From Anthoceros angustus (Eukaryota; Streptophyta; Anthocerotopsida; Anthocerotales; Anthocerotaceae): 64,000 nucleotides of DNA. The stretch lies in assembly GCA_010909165.1 (NCBI GenBank), contig VJWM01000186.1, positions 248,001 to 312,000 on the forward strand, given 5' to 3'. The notes beneath the pieces were generated by a model. The model saw nothing but the letters and a program-made list of their open reading frames with translations. It searched no databases and was not told the DNA's origin. The translations under genes and the position numbers were made by a program. Below are positions 10,590 through 22,103 of the stretch, piece by piece (positions within the stretch are counted from its first letter, which is position 1; each line of letters begins with the position of its first letter).

Positions 10590-13560
10590 TCTTCTTACTT
10601 GAATCTTGCTGATGCGTGGTGGATAGTCATTTATTACGCAATTGGATAATGATTGACGGTGCATCTTTCCATGTTACTCCATAGAGAGTGGTTTAACGTA
10701 TGATGCTACAAGGAAAGGATGCGTTAGGCTTGGAAATAACTATGCATGCGGATCGCGGCGTGGGTGATGTGCAACTCAAGTTTGACAACGGATCTTCATT
10801 CATCTTTGAAGGGCGTTAGGCATGTTCGAAGTTGACAAAGAGCATGATTAGCGCGGGGCGGTTGGATGATCTGGTTACCACTTCTTGGTTTGGGGATCAC
10901 TCTTGGAAGATCTCCAAAGGTTCTCTTGTGTTAGCTCGTGGATCGAGTGTGGCACTTTGTACTCACTTGTAAACACCTGTCAAAGATCATGTGATCGTGT
11001 GAGCGACCAAATGTTTCCTTGTGGCATTGCGGTTAGGACATATGTCTCGAGAAGGGAATGAAGGTTTTATCTCGTTACGGTTATATCCATTCTTAACTTC
11101 TCGATCTCTCGATGTGTGAGCCTTTGTTTATATGGGAAGCAGACAAAATCATCACATCGAACACGAGGTAAAAGTAGAAGTAAACCTCTTGAGTTGGTTC
11201 ACGATGATGTATGTGGACCTATGCCTCTTCATCATTAGGCGGTGCCTCTTATTTTGTCACTTTCATAGATGATTTCTCACGCAAGGTGTGGGTTTATCCT
11301 TTGAGGAAAAAGGATGAAGTTCGGCGGTGTTTGAAATTTGTCACCCTTGTAGAGAATCGATCGCCACCGATTGAAGTGTCTAAGGGGCGATAATGGTGGC
11401 GAGTATGTTTCAGCTTTCGGTCATTCTGTGATTCCAAGGGAATCAAAGAGAATTGATCATACCGATACTCCTCCACAAAATGGTGTGGCGGATGAAACAG
11501 AACCATTCGAGGAGAGGATCGTGGTTGTTGTCAAACTCGGATTGCCTAATGGGTTTTGGGCGAGCGATGTCTCTGCGGTTCATCTTATTAATGATCTCCT
11601 AATAAAATTGATGAGCGAGTTCGAGGAGCTATAGTGCGGAAAGAAACCATCCTACAAGCATCTGCAGTGTTTGGTACATGAGGCATCTTGCCATGTTCCA
11701 AAAGAGTTTCGGGACAAGTTGGCACCTAAGTCCAAGAAATGTATTTTTCTTGGCTATGGTGATCTGGTGAGATGGGATACCGTTTGTGGGATCCGAGGCT
11801 AGAAAGGTTGTTCGTACTAACGTGTTCTTCAATGAGAACAAGATGCAGGAAGCCTACTCCAAGCGTGGAGGTGCGAAGGGTGATCTTCCAAGAAGATGGA
11901 CATGATCATCATGGGTTGATAGTGGTAATGTGCGGAGCACATTCCTCCACCGATAGATGAACCAAGAGTCGAACAAGCTCCTATAGAGGTGCACGCGTAG
12001 GTCGAGGCGGGATTACACGACCTCACGGCGGTATGATCCATCTGGATTATGTTATCTTGACAGATTGTGGGAACCCTCTTCTTACAAAGAGGCTCATCCG
12101 AGTAACAAAGACAAGTGGGAGAAGGCCATGCGATCGAAATGAATTATGCATAAGAACCAAACTTGGGAGTTGGTTGGTTGCCTAAGGATAAGAAGGCACT
12201 CTGCAAATGGGTGTACAAGATGAAGGTCATACCTTGATGGCAAACCAAAGTACAAGGCCCATTGGTTGCTAAGGGTTTCAAGCAACAACAGGCATTGACT
12301 TTGATGAGATTTTCTCACCGAGTCAAAATGACAACTTTGCGATGTGTTCTTGCTTTGGTTGCCGAGGATGATATGGAACTTATGCGGATGGATGTCAAGG
12401 CGGCATTCTTGCATGGTGACCTTCAAGAGGGCGTCTACATGCCCGAAGGTTTTGTTGAGAAGGGCAAAGAGCATCGGTGTGCGGGTTGAGGAAGAGCCTT
12501 TATGGTTTGAAACAGGCACCCAGTGGTATCACAAGTTCCACTCATTTATGCTTTCTCAAGGCTACAAAGCGTAGCGATGAGGATCATTGCCTCTATCTGA
12601 AGCAAGCTAAGGATCAAAGCTTGCTCATTTTGATCCTCTATGTGGATGATATGCTAATTCTTTGGGAGCGATCTTGATGAGATTTGTTGAAGTCAAAGTT
12701 GAATGCTCACTTTGAAATGACAGACTTGGGAGGCGAGCCATATACTTGGCATGCGTCGTCGGAGCAGACATAAGCGTCGCTTTATTTGTCTCGACGGAAT
12801 ACATTAACGAGGTGCTTCAACGTTTCAACATGGAGAAGGGAAGCCATTGGGTACTCCATTGCCTCCATATGTGAAACTTTCAAGCGGATTGCCCAAGCTC
12901 GAGGAGGACAAAGCTGAAATGGAGAAGGTCCCATACTCATCAGTAGGGAGTTTGATGTATGCAATGATTGCTACGTCCGACATTGCCTTTGCGGTGGGAG
13001 TGGTTAGCGAGTTTATGTCAAACCACGGCAAGAAGCATTGGGAGGCGATAAAAGGAGTTATGAGGTATCCGAATGGTACAAAAGCTTTGTGCATATGTTT
13101 TGGTAGTGAAGATGCATGTGTGGTTGGGTACAGATGTGATTATCAGGATATGGACAAAAGGAGGTCCACATCGAGTTATGTCTTCACGTGCCTTTGGAGG
13201 CGATCTCATGGCGATCTCGTTTGCGATCGTGCATTCGCTATCTACCACGAGGCCGAGTATGTTGCGAAAGCGAGGCTTGCAAGGAAGCCATATGGCTTGC
13301 TCGTTTAGTGGGAGACTTGGGGATCAAGGTTGTTGCCGGTGTTGCATTGTGATAGCAGTGCTATCCAATTGGCAAAGAATCCGATGTTTCATGCGAAGAC
13401 TAAACATGTGGATGTGAAGTATCACTTCATTCGAGAGGTGTTGGACGACAAGAGGGTACAACTTGTCAAGGTTCACACCGGAACCTGAGATATTCTTACC
13501 AAGGGACTCTCTACAGACAATTTGCACAAGCTCGGACAACGATGGGCATGAGATAGTCCA
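10590..13560 (+). pseudogene. CopA pol region (protease, integrase, reverse transcriptase, RNase H)
   Basis: Protease region near 10610-10680 (LADAWWIV). Integrase: GGASYFVTFIDDFSRKVWVY at 11238-11300, with later core pieces to about 11700. Reverse transcriptase: KWVYKMK at about 12210, MDVKAAFLHGDLQEGVYMPE at 12388-12450, LRKSLYGLKQAP near 12485-12520, and the catalytic YVDDML at 12639-12656. RNase H: pieces from about 12960 (MYAMIATSDIAFAVGVVSEF) to 13450. All are on the plus strand in copia order but in changing frames. The catalytic YVDD is intact. Confidence 0.9.
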
Positions 13561-13595
13561 TTCTCTGAAGGTAAATTGGCCTTTAAGTGGGAGGT

Positions 13596-13856
13596 TGTAA
13601 GGGTATTAAAGCCCAATGTACTTAGACTAATACACTTAGTCTAAGTTAGGTGTCGATTAAGTATCATTAGTTTAGCTTAAGCTAATCATTAGGAAGCTTC
13701 TTGTGCTCCTTCCTAGGAGCTTCTTGTGGAGCTTCCTAGGGAGCCCTATTGGAGGGTATAAATACCCTCCAAGCCTCATCTCAATCAGAGAGAGCTACTC
13801 TTGCCTCCTCCTCTCCTCTCCTCCTTCCACCAGCATGGCTGCCCCACGATCCTTCA
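13596..13856 (+). repeat. CopA 3' LTR
   Basis: 261 bp, TGTAAGGG to CCTTCA, pairs with 8713-8962. Where the 5' copy has CCGGCATGCC this copy has CCAGCATGGCTGCC, and GTGTCAGTTAA there is GTGTCGATTAA here. Confidence 0.94.
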
Positions 13857-14126
13857 CTCTAGCCTATGTAGAAACTCCTTTGCAGCCACAAATGGTGCAA
13901 CAATATGATTACCAAGACCAAAAATTCTTAAGTTCAAAGCACAGCGAGCACGGTTCGCCGTCTCGGAAACAACTTCCGATACTGTGTTGCCACCATGACA
14001 AGAAGGAGAAGGGGGATCATTAATCCCCATAAGGTTTTTACCAGTAAGCTTCTCCAAATATGTAGGTAAAACTTTGTGGTGGCGAAAACCCCGGGGCTTC
14101 CGAAGCTTTCCCCCTCTAGCGGCCAC
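13857..14126 (-). pseudogene. L1-ORF1p-like protein, N-terminal side piece (5' of the CopA insertion)
   Basis: Minus-strand frame from a Met at 14126. It contains ARCALNLRIFGLG, the start of the RRM-like domain in L1 ORF1 proteins, and ends at the CopA junction with FLHRLE. It continues in phase with VDVVVPRAF at 8707. Joined, the two pieces give about 160 residues covering the RRM-like and C-terminal domains. The true N-terminus may lie further upstream. Confidence 0.65.
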
Positions 14127-15504
14127 ACTTATCCCATTGTCGCTTCGTACGTTGGGTTTCGTCCCATGAGACTCGTGTGAAAATTCGAGGTCCTACGATA
14201 TCCGATTAGTACATGCAAAGACACAACTTCTCAGCCTTCTAAACGAGCAAGGCGCCCTCTACTCACCCTCTTGCAGCAGCTACGCCGCTCGCATTGCTCC
14301 GAAAGACCTCCAATCCCCGACCTACAAGCGACCACGACCGGTTCGGGCCACGGCGAGGCCTATCGCGGCACCAGTGACCCCGATCCAGCGCAATTTCGTC
14401 CCTACTTAAGGCCCTCTTCTCCACTCGGGGCGCCCTTTTTACTTGCGGTTGGGATTCGTCCCTTAGGCTCACTGGCCTTCCACTAACACCTACACTTCTA
14501 ATCCTCTACTCATCCCCTCATCCTTTTCCTCCTATTCTAACCTCGATTCAGCCCTCGGCCCGGCTCGCCCTTCGGCTGCTGCCTCGGGCGTCCTCCGACA
14601 AGTTCTTTCTTGGGCCGGTTGCTATGAGCTTGACACCAATCGGCGAGTATCTCCAGGGAGTCCGTCCGTGCAGTCTTTCTTGGCCGAGAGTTCCTGGGCA
14701 TTGCCACACACCCGAAGTAAAGAAACTTCACAGCAACCATTCACAAGGGAGCAACTTGTTTAGGCACTTGCAAGGGGCAAGTCCTCCACCAAGCACTCCA
14801 ACCACCGCGGCTTCCTCTCTACCGGATACTGCGTTGGCTCACAGACGGTATGGAATTCGAGTATGGAAGCGCAAGACATGATACTTTACTTTGTGAAATC
14901 CTCCTCCTCTTATAGGAGGCCTTCCACATACAACCTCCCTTGGGTGACCCTACTGTAGATCACCTTTCCCAATATTTTATTATTTCCTACTGCCAGCATT
15001 TAAGGCCTGGCATCTAAGCCTACTGTCTAATTCAGGATAAATTCTATTCTAGCAACTTCACCTAAGATCATCCTTAAAGGATGTCGGTCTATCTCACCTA
15101 TCCTTTCTATTCTCCTACTCAACATTTATGGTCTTTGACCATACCTAGTCCTCACCTTGCTGGGATAGTGACGTGTCCTTTGTGGATTGGCTCCCTCGCC
15201 CTCCTTTTGCTCCTGTCCCCTCCCCAAATTCTGTCTTCTTCCTAGCTTGTGGGGCAAGTACCATGTTGCCCCTTCCTCCTACTCCGCAGGGCGGCGCCTT
15301 GATTCCTCTCATCCTTCCAGGTAATCACGCCCCCTTTCGCGCACTCAAGCGCCCTTTCTTCCAGCCTCCGCCGCCTGGCCGCGCTCCTTCTTCAATCACC
15401 CTACCGCGGTAGTCTGGCAGACTACCAGGGTAGCCTGACTACCTACCATGGTAGTCTGGTCCCCTTCCCCTTTCTTCCTTCCTCTTCATTGGCGATGACC
15501 CTTG
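14127..15504. other. No gene recognised; GC-moderate repeat DNA
   Basis: Contains no domain I recognise on either strand. 14.2-14.8 kb is C-rich on the plus strand and could be the 5' part of the L1-like element on the minus strand. The last 100 bp carry three tandem palindromes, listed separately. Confidence 0.4.
15401..15454. repeat. Three 12-bp palindromes spaced exactly 21 bp apart
   Basis: CTACCGCGGTAG at 15401, CTACCAGGGTAG at 15422 and CTACCATGGTAG at 15443. The first and third are perfect palindromes. Related words recur wherever the coiled-coil element appears. Confidence 0.9.
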
Positions 15505-15686
15505 GGTTGGAATCCTCTTTGCTCCTTTCCTCCTGTTTGGTTTGTCCATACCTATCATGGAGCATCTTCAAAGAGTCTTCATCCCCCATTTGCTGGCCGA
15601 TGTCGCCACTAACTCCTCCGGGCCCTTTTCGCGTTGGTCTCCTGTCCTGGCCTGGGCTCTTCCCTTATTCGCGGGGTGAGGGAACT

Positions 15687-15893
15687 TGTTACGGGTTAAG
15701 CTGCTATATGCTTAACTTATCATATTTAGATATACCTTTCTGTTTTTAGGGTTTGGTTATTTAATGAACATATATGAGACCTTTTTTGACATGTTCAATT
15801 AATTCATTTTCTGGATACACATGTTTGTGTGCTCTGCCTAAGCCTCTTAGCTATAGTCAAATCTAGCAAATGATTATGTAATGATACTTCACA
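15687..15893 (+). repeat. CopB 5' LTR
   Basis: About 207 bp, TGTTACGG... to ...ACTTCACA. It shares the words ATATGCTTAACTTATCATAT and AATGAACATATATGAGACC with the 3' LTR. Confidence 0.92.
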
Positions 15894-15905
15894 TGGTATC
15901 GAGCC
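15894..15905 (+). promoter_or_regulatory. CopB primer-binding site (tRNA-Met type)
   Basis: TGGTATCGAGCC directly after the LTR. Only the CA of the expected TGGTATCAGAGCC is missing. Confidence 0.85.
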
Positions 15906-17224
15906 TTTTAAGGATCGATGTTTTTCTCGTTATTGATAATGCCTCGGCGGTGGATCTGTCGGGCGTGGCTCACGTTTTGCGGATGTGATAATTACACAAG
16001 CCCCTAGGACTGACTCCGTGACTCAACGCCCTTGCATATTCCGGTGGGAAGAAGCTGGTCTTTGTAACCAAAATTGGTCAAGGGACGGAGGCGTGCCGAA
16101 CTACTTCAACTCCAGCAAAGGATTTTCAAATTAGAGATTACCGGGCCGTGACGTTTTACAAAGATCGGAGGAGGGACAGAGAGGCAATCTGCATACCGCG
16201 GGCATGTCTTTGCTACTACCAACTCCACAGACCACCAAGACCGGTTCGATACATTTCCTTCTTCTAGTGGGCTCCTCCTGCGATTGCCACAACGAGGCCG
16301 CCTCTAGATTCGAATTCTTCCCTCAAAGAGATTCTCAACACATGTAATCAATCAACACAAGAATTTTCGTCAACAACATGCAAGCTCGGCAAATTTCGAT
16401 GTTTTCAACGAGAAATGGACATTGAAGATAAAGGAGATCACGATCACGCAAAGATTGGAGATTCGCTCGATCAGGTTGCAGTGTTCCCATCTTCCACCTT
16501 CCGCCGAGAGCAACGAGGTGTGAGGCGTCGCGTGTGTCTTCACGCCTCTTCGCATCGCTGGCGAGCAGCACACAGGAGCTTTGAGGTCGGAAGTCGTTCT
16601 CTCCAGCGGCGCCTGCGTGATGTGAAGCGCCGGCAACCGCCGCGACCTATTCCGGCATATGGTATAGTTCTTTGCGGATGTCTGACGAGATTCTTACGTT
16701 GTGGTGAGATTGACAACCCTTTGTTGTTCTCATGAGTCCTCGAAGAGACGTCTTTGCTCGCTTAACTTCAAAACACCAACCGGCGTTTCTTGCATAAGTT
16801 AGGCAAACCGAAGCGATAATTTTTTTTGTTTTTCCGTCCACGATGCATGCATAGTAACAAGAGTTATTGACCTTGGACATCGGACACAGCTAGGATAGCT
16901 TTTCTATCCCTTCTCCGTATCGTTGACTGAATCTCGCATCTTATCTTGTTAGGTACACATCAAGATGTAATTTTCATAGCAAAGTCTAAGGGCATTTGTA
17001 CTCGACTGTGTAGTTTGAGCCATAGCTCACATTACCTCGTTAGCTTCATATGTCCACGGGACCCCTCTTATCTGTGGATACCTTAAGTAGCTTGTTTCAA
17101 GCACTTAGTCTTGGACGATTGTAATCACGCAATCCATAACCGATACTCCGAATCATGTCTGAGTTAAACCCACACACCGAGCTGAAAAGATCGGTTTAAC
17201 GGCTCACACTACTGGCGTGTCAGG
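15906..17224 (+). other. CopB leader, no coding region recognised
   Basis: 1.3 kb between primer site and gag. Short frames only, none with a recognisable motif. Confidence 0.5.
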
Positions 17225-17960
17225 ATGAAGTCCATCTTGTTAGCCCGACGTGTCCGAAATAGTGGATGGGACTACCCCGGACCCCAATGCAACTCCGGCA
17301 CCATCTGCGGTCGGATCGGAGTGGGATGAATTGAACAGCATTACAATTGCTCTACTAATAGCGATTGCATCGACCTCATTTCCAGTCGAGTTTCTCGAAA
17401 GCTTCAATCTGGAAGAAGACATACAAGGCTACAAATGTCTTGACCCTTGTTGGTGTTAAGTATGAGTTTTATGCCTTGAGGATGAAAGAGGGGATAAGGT
17501 AGCGGCTTTCACAAGTAAATTCCGTCACCTTAGAGCCCGGATGACTCTATCCGGTACGAAGATGGAGGAAGTAGATCTTGTCTGAACTCCTCGCGAGACT
17601 CCTTCATTCAATCCTTTGTTACTAGCGAATGGACCCTTGAGAGGCTGCGAATGTTCTGCTGCTGCTCTGAAGTGCAAACATCACATTAGAGGATGTCATA
17701 GGCGCTTTGTATGAGGAGCAAAGCCGGATGTTTTCTTCAAACACTTCTAAAAGTAGAACTGAGAAGGCATTATTCACACTCCCAAATCATTCAAAGGCAA
17801 AGGAAAAGTTGAGGTAAACCGCAGGTTCGATTCCGCTGGTCCAACTAAACGTCCAGCAACTTGGTGTGGTATAGCTGGACATTGGGCGAATGCAAGAAAA
17901 AGAAGGCGGGGAACCGCGTGCTCCTAAAAGCTCAACTAGTTCTGCATTGCGATTAAGGAG
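17225..17960 (+). pseudogene. CopB gag region
   Basis: An N-terminal frame at 17250-17430 is followed by YEFYALRMKEGDKVAAFTS at about 17460-17520 and FRHLRA, which is the UBN2/Gag pattern of copia elements. A zinc knuckle of the form WCGIAGHWANA lies at about 17855-17890. The pieces lie in more than one frame. The tandem-duplication breakpoint (17431) falls inside this region. Confidence 0.8.
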
Positions 17961-17984
17961 AAGACATCCGTGACACCAAACCTG

Positions 17985-20900
17985 TGGTGAAGATCCTAAC
18001 AATGTGCCTTGCTCGTTCCATATGTGATGAAGATGGTGGTACTTGGATTCGTGCCACATCTCACATCTCTAGACGCTTTATGTGCTGCAATCTATGTAAT
18101 GGCTGAAAAGAGTCTGTTGGGAGATGAGCGACATCATTCATCTCAAATCCATGGCGTGGCATGTGTAAATTTACTTTGCACGATGGATCCATTCTTACCG
18201 AAAATGTACTCTATGTGCCATCCATGGCGAAGAACTTGGTCTCTCTCGATGCGACCGAGCATATGACATGACTAGTGAGGATACTTGTCTCTTCTACAAG
18301 AGGTCGAGCCTTCAATCGGCATTTAAAGGTACATTAGATCATGATCTGTATAGACTTGATTTATGCACCTCCCACCGAGCTAGCCTTGTCTCCGAGAAGT
18401 CCCAACGCCTTGCTCGTGGCACGCGGCTTGGTCACGTTAATAAGAAAACTAGTTGACATGTCACCGCAAGAGTGCCACCTTGAGCCTCTTCCACAGTTTT
18501 CAAGGACTTACCTTCTTGTGAAGCTGCATTGTTGCTAAGCAAGGCCCATCCCTTTCCATTTGACAACCTACAGCATCGGTTGTCCTTGAGTTAGTTCATG
18601 CAGACATCTCGTAAGATACATGTCCCATCTCCGGGTGGTTCTATCTATTACCTCGCATCACCGACTATTCTCGATATACTTGGACGCGTTCGATGCACTT
18701 TAAGAGTGATACATTCGAGCTCTTCCGTGATTGGCTATTGCTGAAAAACAGATTGGTTCTTTTGTCAAGTACCTTGATCGACAATGGAAGTAATTCAATG
18801 AGGCTTTTGACACATTCACGCAAGAGAGGGGATCAACGTCAACTTACAATCCCTCCATAGCAATGGCGTGGCTGAAAAAAATCAAACCTTGCTGGCCATG
18901 ACACGGAGTATGTTATTGTGGGCTAACTTACCTCAAGAGTATTGAAGCCATTGTTGCGCCATCTATATTCTCAATCGACTTTTACAAGTTCAGTCCCTCT
19001 CGGACTCCATATGAGGCTTTCGAAACGCATAAACCCGCTTTGCTACATCTACATGTTTGGTTCACGTGCTTTTGCTCTCATCCCAGGAGAAGCGTAGAAA
19101 GGATCCGAGAGCCCAAGCACTTGTTTTTTCGGGTATAGTGAGCAGTCAAAGCTTACAAACTTTATGACCACCCGCGTCGTTTGTGTTACGTTCATCACAT
19201 TTCTTGAGATTGACAGCCCCTCATAATCGGCCACCCAGCGGGGAGAAAATGGCATACCTCGGCTACAGACATTTATTCATTTTCCCGATGACACTCATGA
19301 CGAGGAGATGATACAACTGTCCAACTCCGATATTGCACCTCCCCTGCTCAACCGGTCCTCATACCCCTCCACATGCATCGCAAATGTTCATTAATCCCGA
19401 CGATCCATATGAGTATGAGGATGTACCTTTCCCTAATCCGAATCGATCTAGCGGGAGATGATGATTATCAAATGGTCATGGAACATGTACGAGGCGATGA
19501 CACCTTTTTCAAGATGAAGAGCCGATCCTCTGACGTTCTACGAAATCGTCCTCCACCGAGCAATGGAAAGAGCCACGTTATGAATCAATCGACTTTAGAA
19601 CAACATATACCGACATCTGCAGCTTCTAGCACTATACACCGAGCCCAAGTCTTTAATGAAGCATATTCAGTCCCTGAACGAGATAAGTGGAAGTTTGATG
19701 AGCGATGAATACAATTCTCTCGTCAAGAATAACACGTGGAAGTTAGTAGACCTCCCACAGCGGAAAACCTACCTCCGCAAGTGGGTTTTCAAGTTAAAGT
19801 TGAATGCTAAGGAGAGATTGCAGGATATAAAGCACACGGTTGCAAGATTCACGCAAGTGGAAGGGCTAGACTATCGAAACATTCTCTGTTGTTAGGGCAC
19901 AGTCAATTAGGATGATAATCGCCCTAGTAGTTTGACGGACTTACGGCAAATGGACGTGCATGACTTTCTTGTATGGTGCGTTAGATGAAGACCTTTACAT
20001 GCAGGAAGGTATGAAGACTCTAAGTATCCAAAGAAAGTTAAGCTCAGACCATTTATGGTGCGAAGCAGTGTGTCGGTATTTCACTATACATGAGCACTTG
20101 ATTAACAACTCATTTGTTCAAAGCTCGGTGATGGTACTTGCTACTAACGAAGGAACCGCCACGTCATTCTAGCACCGTATGTTGATGACGTGATTTTGGC
20201 CACTAATAGCCAACCCTTGTTGCGAGGTCAAAGAAATGCTAAGCAACAAGTTTGAAATGAAGGATATCGGTGAGCTACGTTTACGCCTTGGCATTCTAAG
20301 GGTCGACACGAGAGTTGATCATCATTCATCGGTATCAATATATTCAGCTACATAAGTTTAAGCTTGAACATGCCGCCATCTACTACACCATATGTAGGGA
20401 CTAAGCTCACTAGTCCCAATGTCCACAAGGTGCGACGTGAGGAGATGGCATGTGTCCCCTGCATGCCATAGGAAGCTTAATTTTATAGCTAACGGACAAG
20501 GCGGACATCCAAGATTCAACAAGACCTATCCCAATTTCGGAAAATCCAGTCGAGTTCATTGGCGAGACCAAACGTGTCTTCCGTTACCTAAAATTACTAT
20601 CCTATGGACTAGCATACTAAACCGAATGTGAAACTTCTGTTGAAGGCTTCACAGATCGATTGGGCATCGGACCATCGTCAAGCCTTTCTACATATTGTTT
20701 CTCCTCTCCTCACCAACGGAGCTGCAGAAACAAACATCGGTTGCCCTCGGTCAGAGGCCGAGTAAGAGTCGAGGCCTCTAAGGAGGCAGTGGATACGAAC
20801 CTTTTTGATGATTTGGGGCAGCACAGCAGGCCAACCCACTTCTATGTGACAACATGTCCACTCTTGCGCTTGTTGCAAATCCTAAATTTCATGCACGCAT

Positions 20901-21090
20901 ACGAAACACATTGAAATTCAACATCACTATATTAGAGATGTGGTTCATCGTAGTATTATAAAGTGCCATGTTCCAACAGGAAAATGTCTGACATCCTTAC
21001 AAAGGGCCTTCCCAAGCATCTACACTACCGGCATATGGAAGGCCTAGGGCTTATTGATTTCCTGCCCTATGAGCGAGAACTAAGTAACTC
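17985..21090 (+). pseudogene. CopB pol region
   Basis: Protease near 18035-18070 (WIRATSHIS, expected DSGATSHI). GAG-pre-integrase RLGHVNKKT at about 18420-18450. Integrase ITDYSRYTWTRSMHFKSDTF at about 18655-18715, with later pieces to about 19100. Reverse transcriptase DEYNSLVKNNTWKLVDLPQR at about 19705-19760, KWVFKLKLNA at 19780-19810, and the catalytic YVDDVI at 20178-20195. RNase H pieces lie between about 20640 and 21030. Frames change repeatedly. Expected catalytic words are present, and most breaks coincide with missing CAG/CTG. Confidence 0.88.
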
Positions 21091-21909
21091 TTATACGTGA
21101 GAGGGGTTCGGATGACCACATCCACAGTTTATTGTGATGCTCTCCATATATTTCCTCCGCCCCGGATACATCACACAGCTATAAATTCTTTGGAAAATCG
21201 ACCAACGGTGGATGACTTATTTGAAAGATCAAATCACCTCGGGTTAGTCAGCAAATTTACTCCTCCCTTCTCTCTCATCCTTGATCCTCTCAAGTAGCTT
21301 GATAGTTCCCTCTAGTTGCTTGGGATAAGGGTGTCTCCTTCTTCACCGGCATTGGCGGGAAGGTTGGAGGTCTCCCCTTTTTCACTATTCCAAAGAGCAG
21401 GCTGACTTTCGCTTCCAAGTTGAAAGGACCTGGATGAACCCTCATCCCCACTCCGATTTGTAGTCGCAATCTGACCATAAGGCAGCTTCCCTCTCCTCCA
21501 CATTTCGTAGAGGTTGCATCATCTATTTGAAAGGATTCCCTTTACTCTTTCCCTCTCAAGGCCAGATCTTCCGTATAGTTTTGCGGCTTCTAGTCTTCAT
21601 GATGCAGGCTAACCTTTTGCACGAAGAACACCGATTCAACTTCAGGAGGTTTTGCAGACAAGGTGGGATCCATATGGTGAATCTGTTGGGCTATAATCTT
21701 CTCGGTACGGGTACCCCGCAGTTAGAGATCACTCGAACCACGAATGGAGAGTAATCAGGGAGCCATGAAGATGGAAGCCACAGTGAGCGATTCTTGTGGA
21801 ATCGCGTGCGGCCCTACAATGACAGCGATCTGTGGAATCACGAGGGTATTTTACTAGAGTTTTCTACGGGATATTCTCATAATTATCTAGTTAAGCTCAT
21901 GTTTAAGAG

Positions 21910-22103
21910 TGTTACGTTGCTATATGCTTAACTTATCATATTTAGATATACTCTTTACATTTTTAGGTTTGGTTATTTAATGAACATATATGAGACCTTT
22001 TTGACATGTTCAATTAATTCATTACAGATACACATGTTTGTGTGTCTGCCTAAGCCTCTTAGCTATAGTCAAATCTAGCAAATGATTATGTAATGATACT
22101 GCT
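21910..22103 (+). repeat. CopB 3' LTR
   Basis: About 194 bp beginning TGTTACGTTGC. The right end is blurred (ATGATACTGCTGTAACT); the matching copy at 41849-42038 ends ATGATACTTCA. Confidence 0.88.

Larger units (their letters stand above)
8713..13856 (+). mobile_element. CopA: complete Ty1/copia LTR retrotransposon (5.1 kb)
   Basis: LTRs at 8713-8962 and 13596-13856, both TG...CA, flanked by the 5-bp target duplication CTCTA (8708-8712 and 13857-13861). A tRNA-Met-type primer site follows the 5' LTR and a purine tract (13586-13594) precedes the 3' LTR. Internal order is gag, protease, integrase, reverse transcriptase, RNase H, which is the copia order. The frames are broken many times, mostly at places where CAG or CTG would be expected, so the damage may be partly sequencing error. 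It is inserted into the L1-ORF1p-like frame. Confidence 0.95.
15687..22103 (+). mobile_element. CopB: complete Ty1/copia LTR retrotransposon (6.4 kb)
   Basis: LTRs at 15687-15893 and about 21910-22103. The left flank ends GAACT (15682-15686). The unoccupied related sequence at about 36090 reads GAGGGAACTTCTCACC, and the right flank in the second unit reads GAACTTCTCACC (42040 on), supporting a 5-bp duplication GAACT. The internal order is that of copia. The leader before gag is about 1.3 kb. The 19.9-kb tandem repeat begins inside this element at 17431, so only its 3' two-thirds are copied. Confidence 0.93.

Noticed and set aside
17431-21110. Dating insertions from LTR or copy divergence
   Set aside because: Differences are dominated by error-like CHG and homopolymer changes, so any age would be meaningless.
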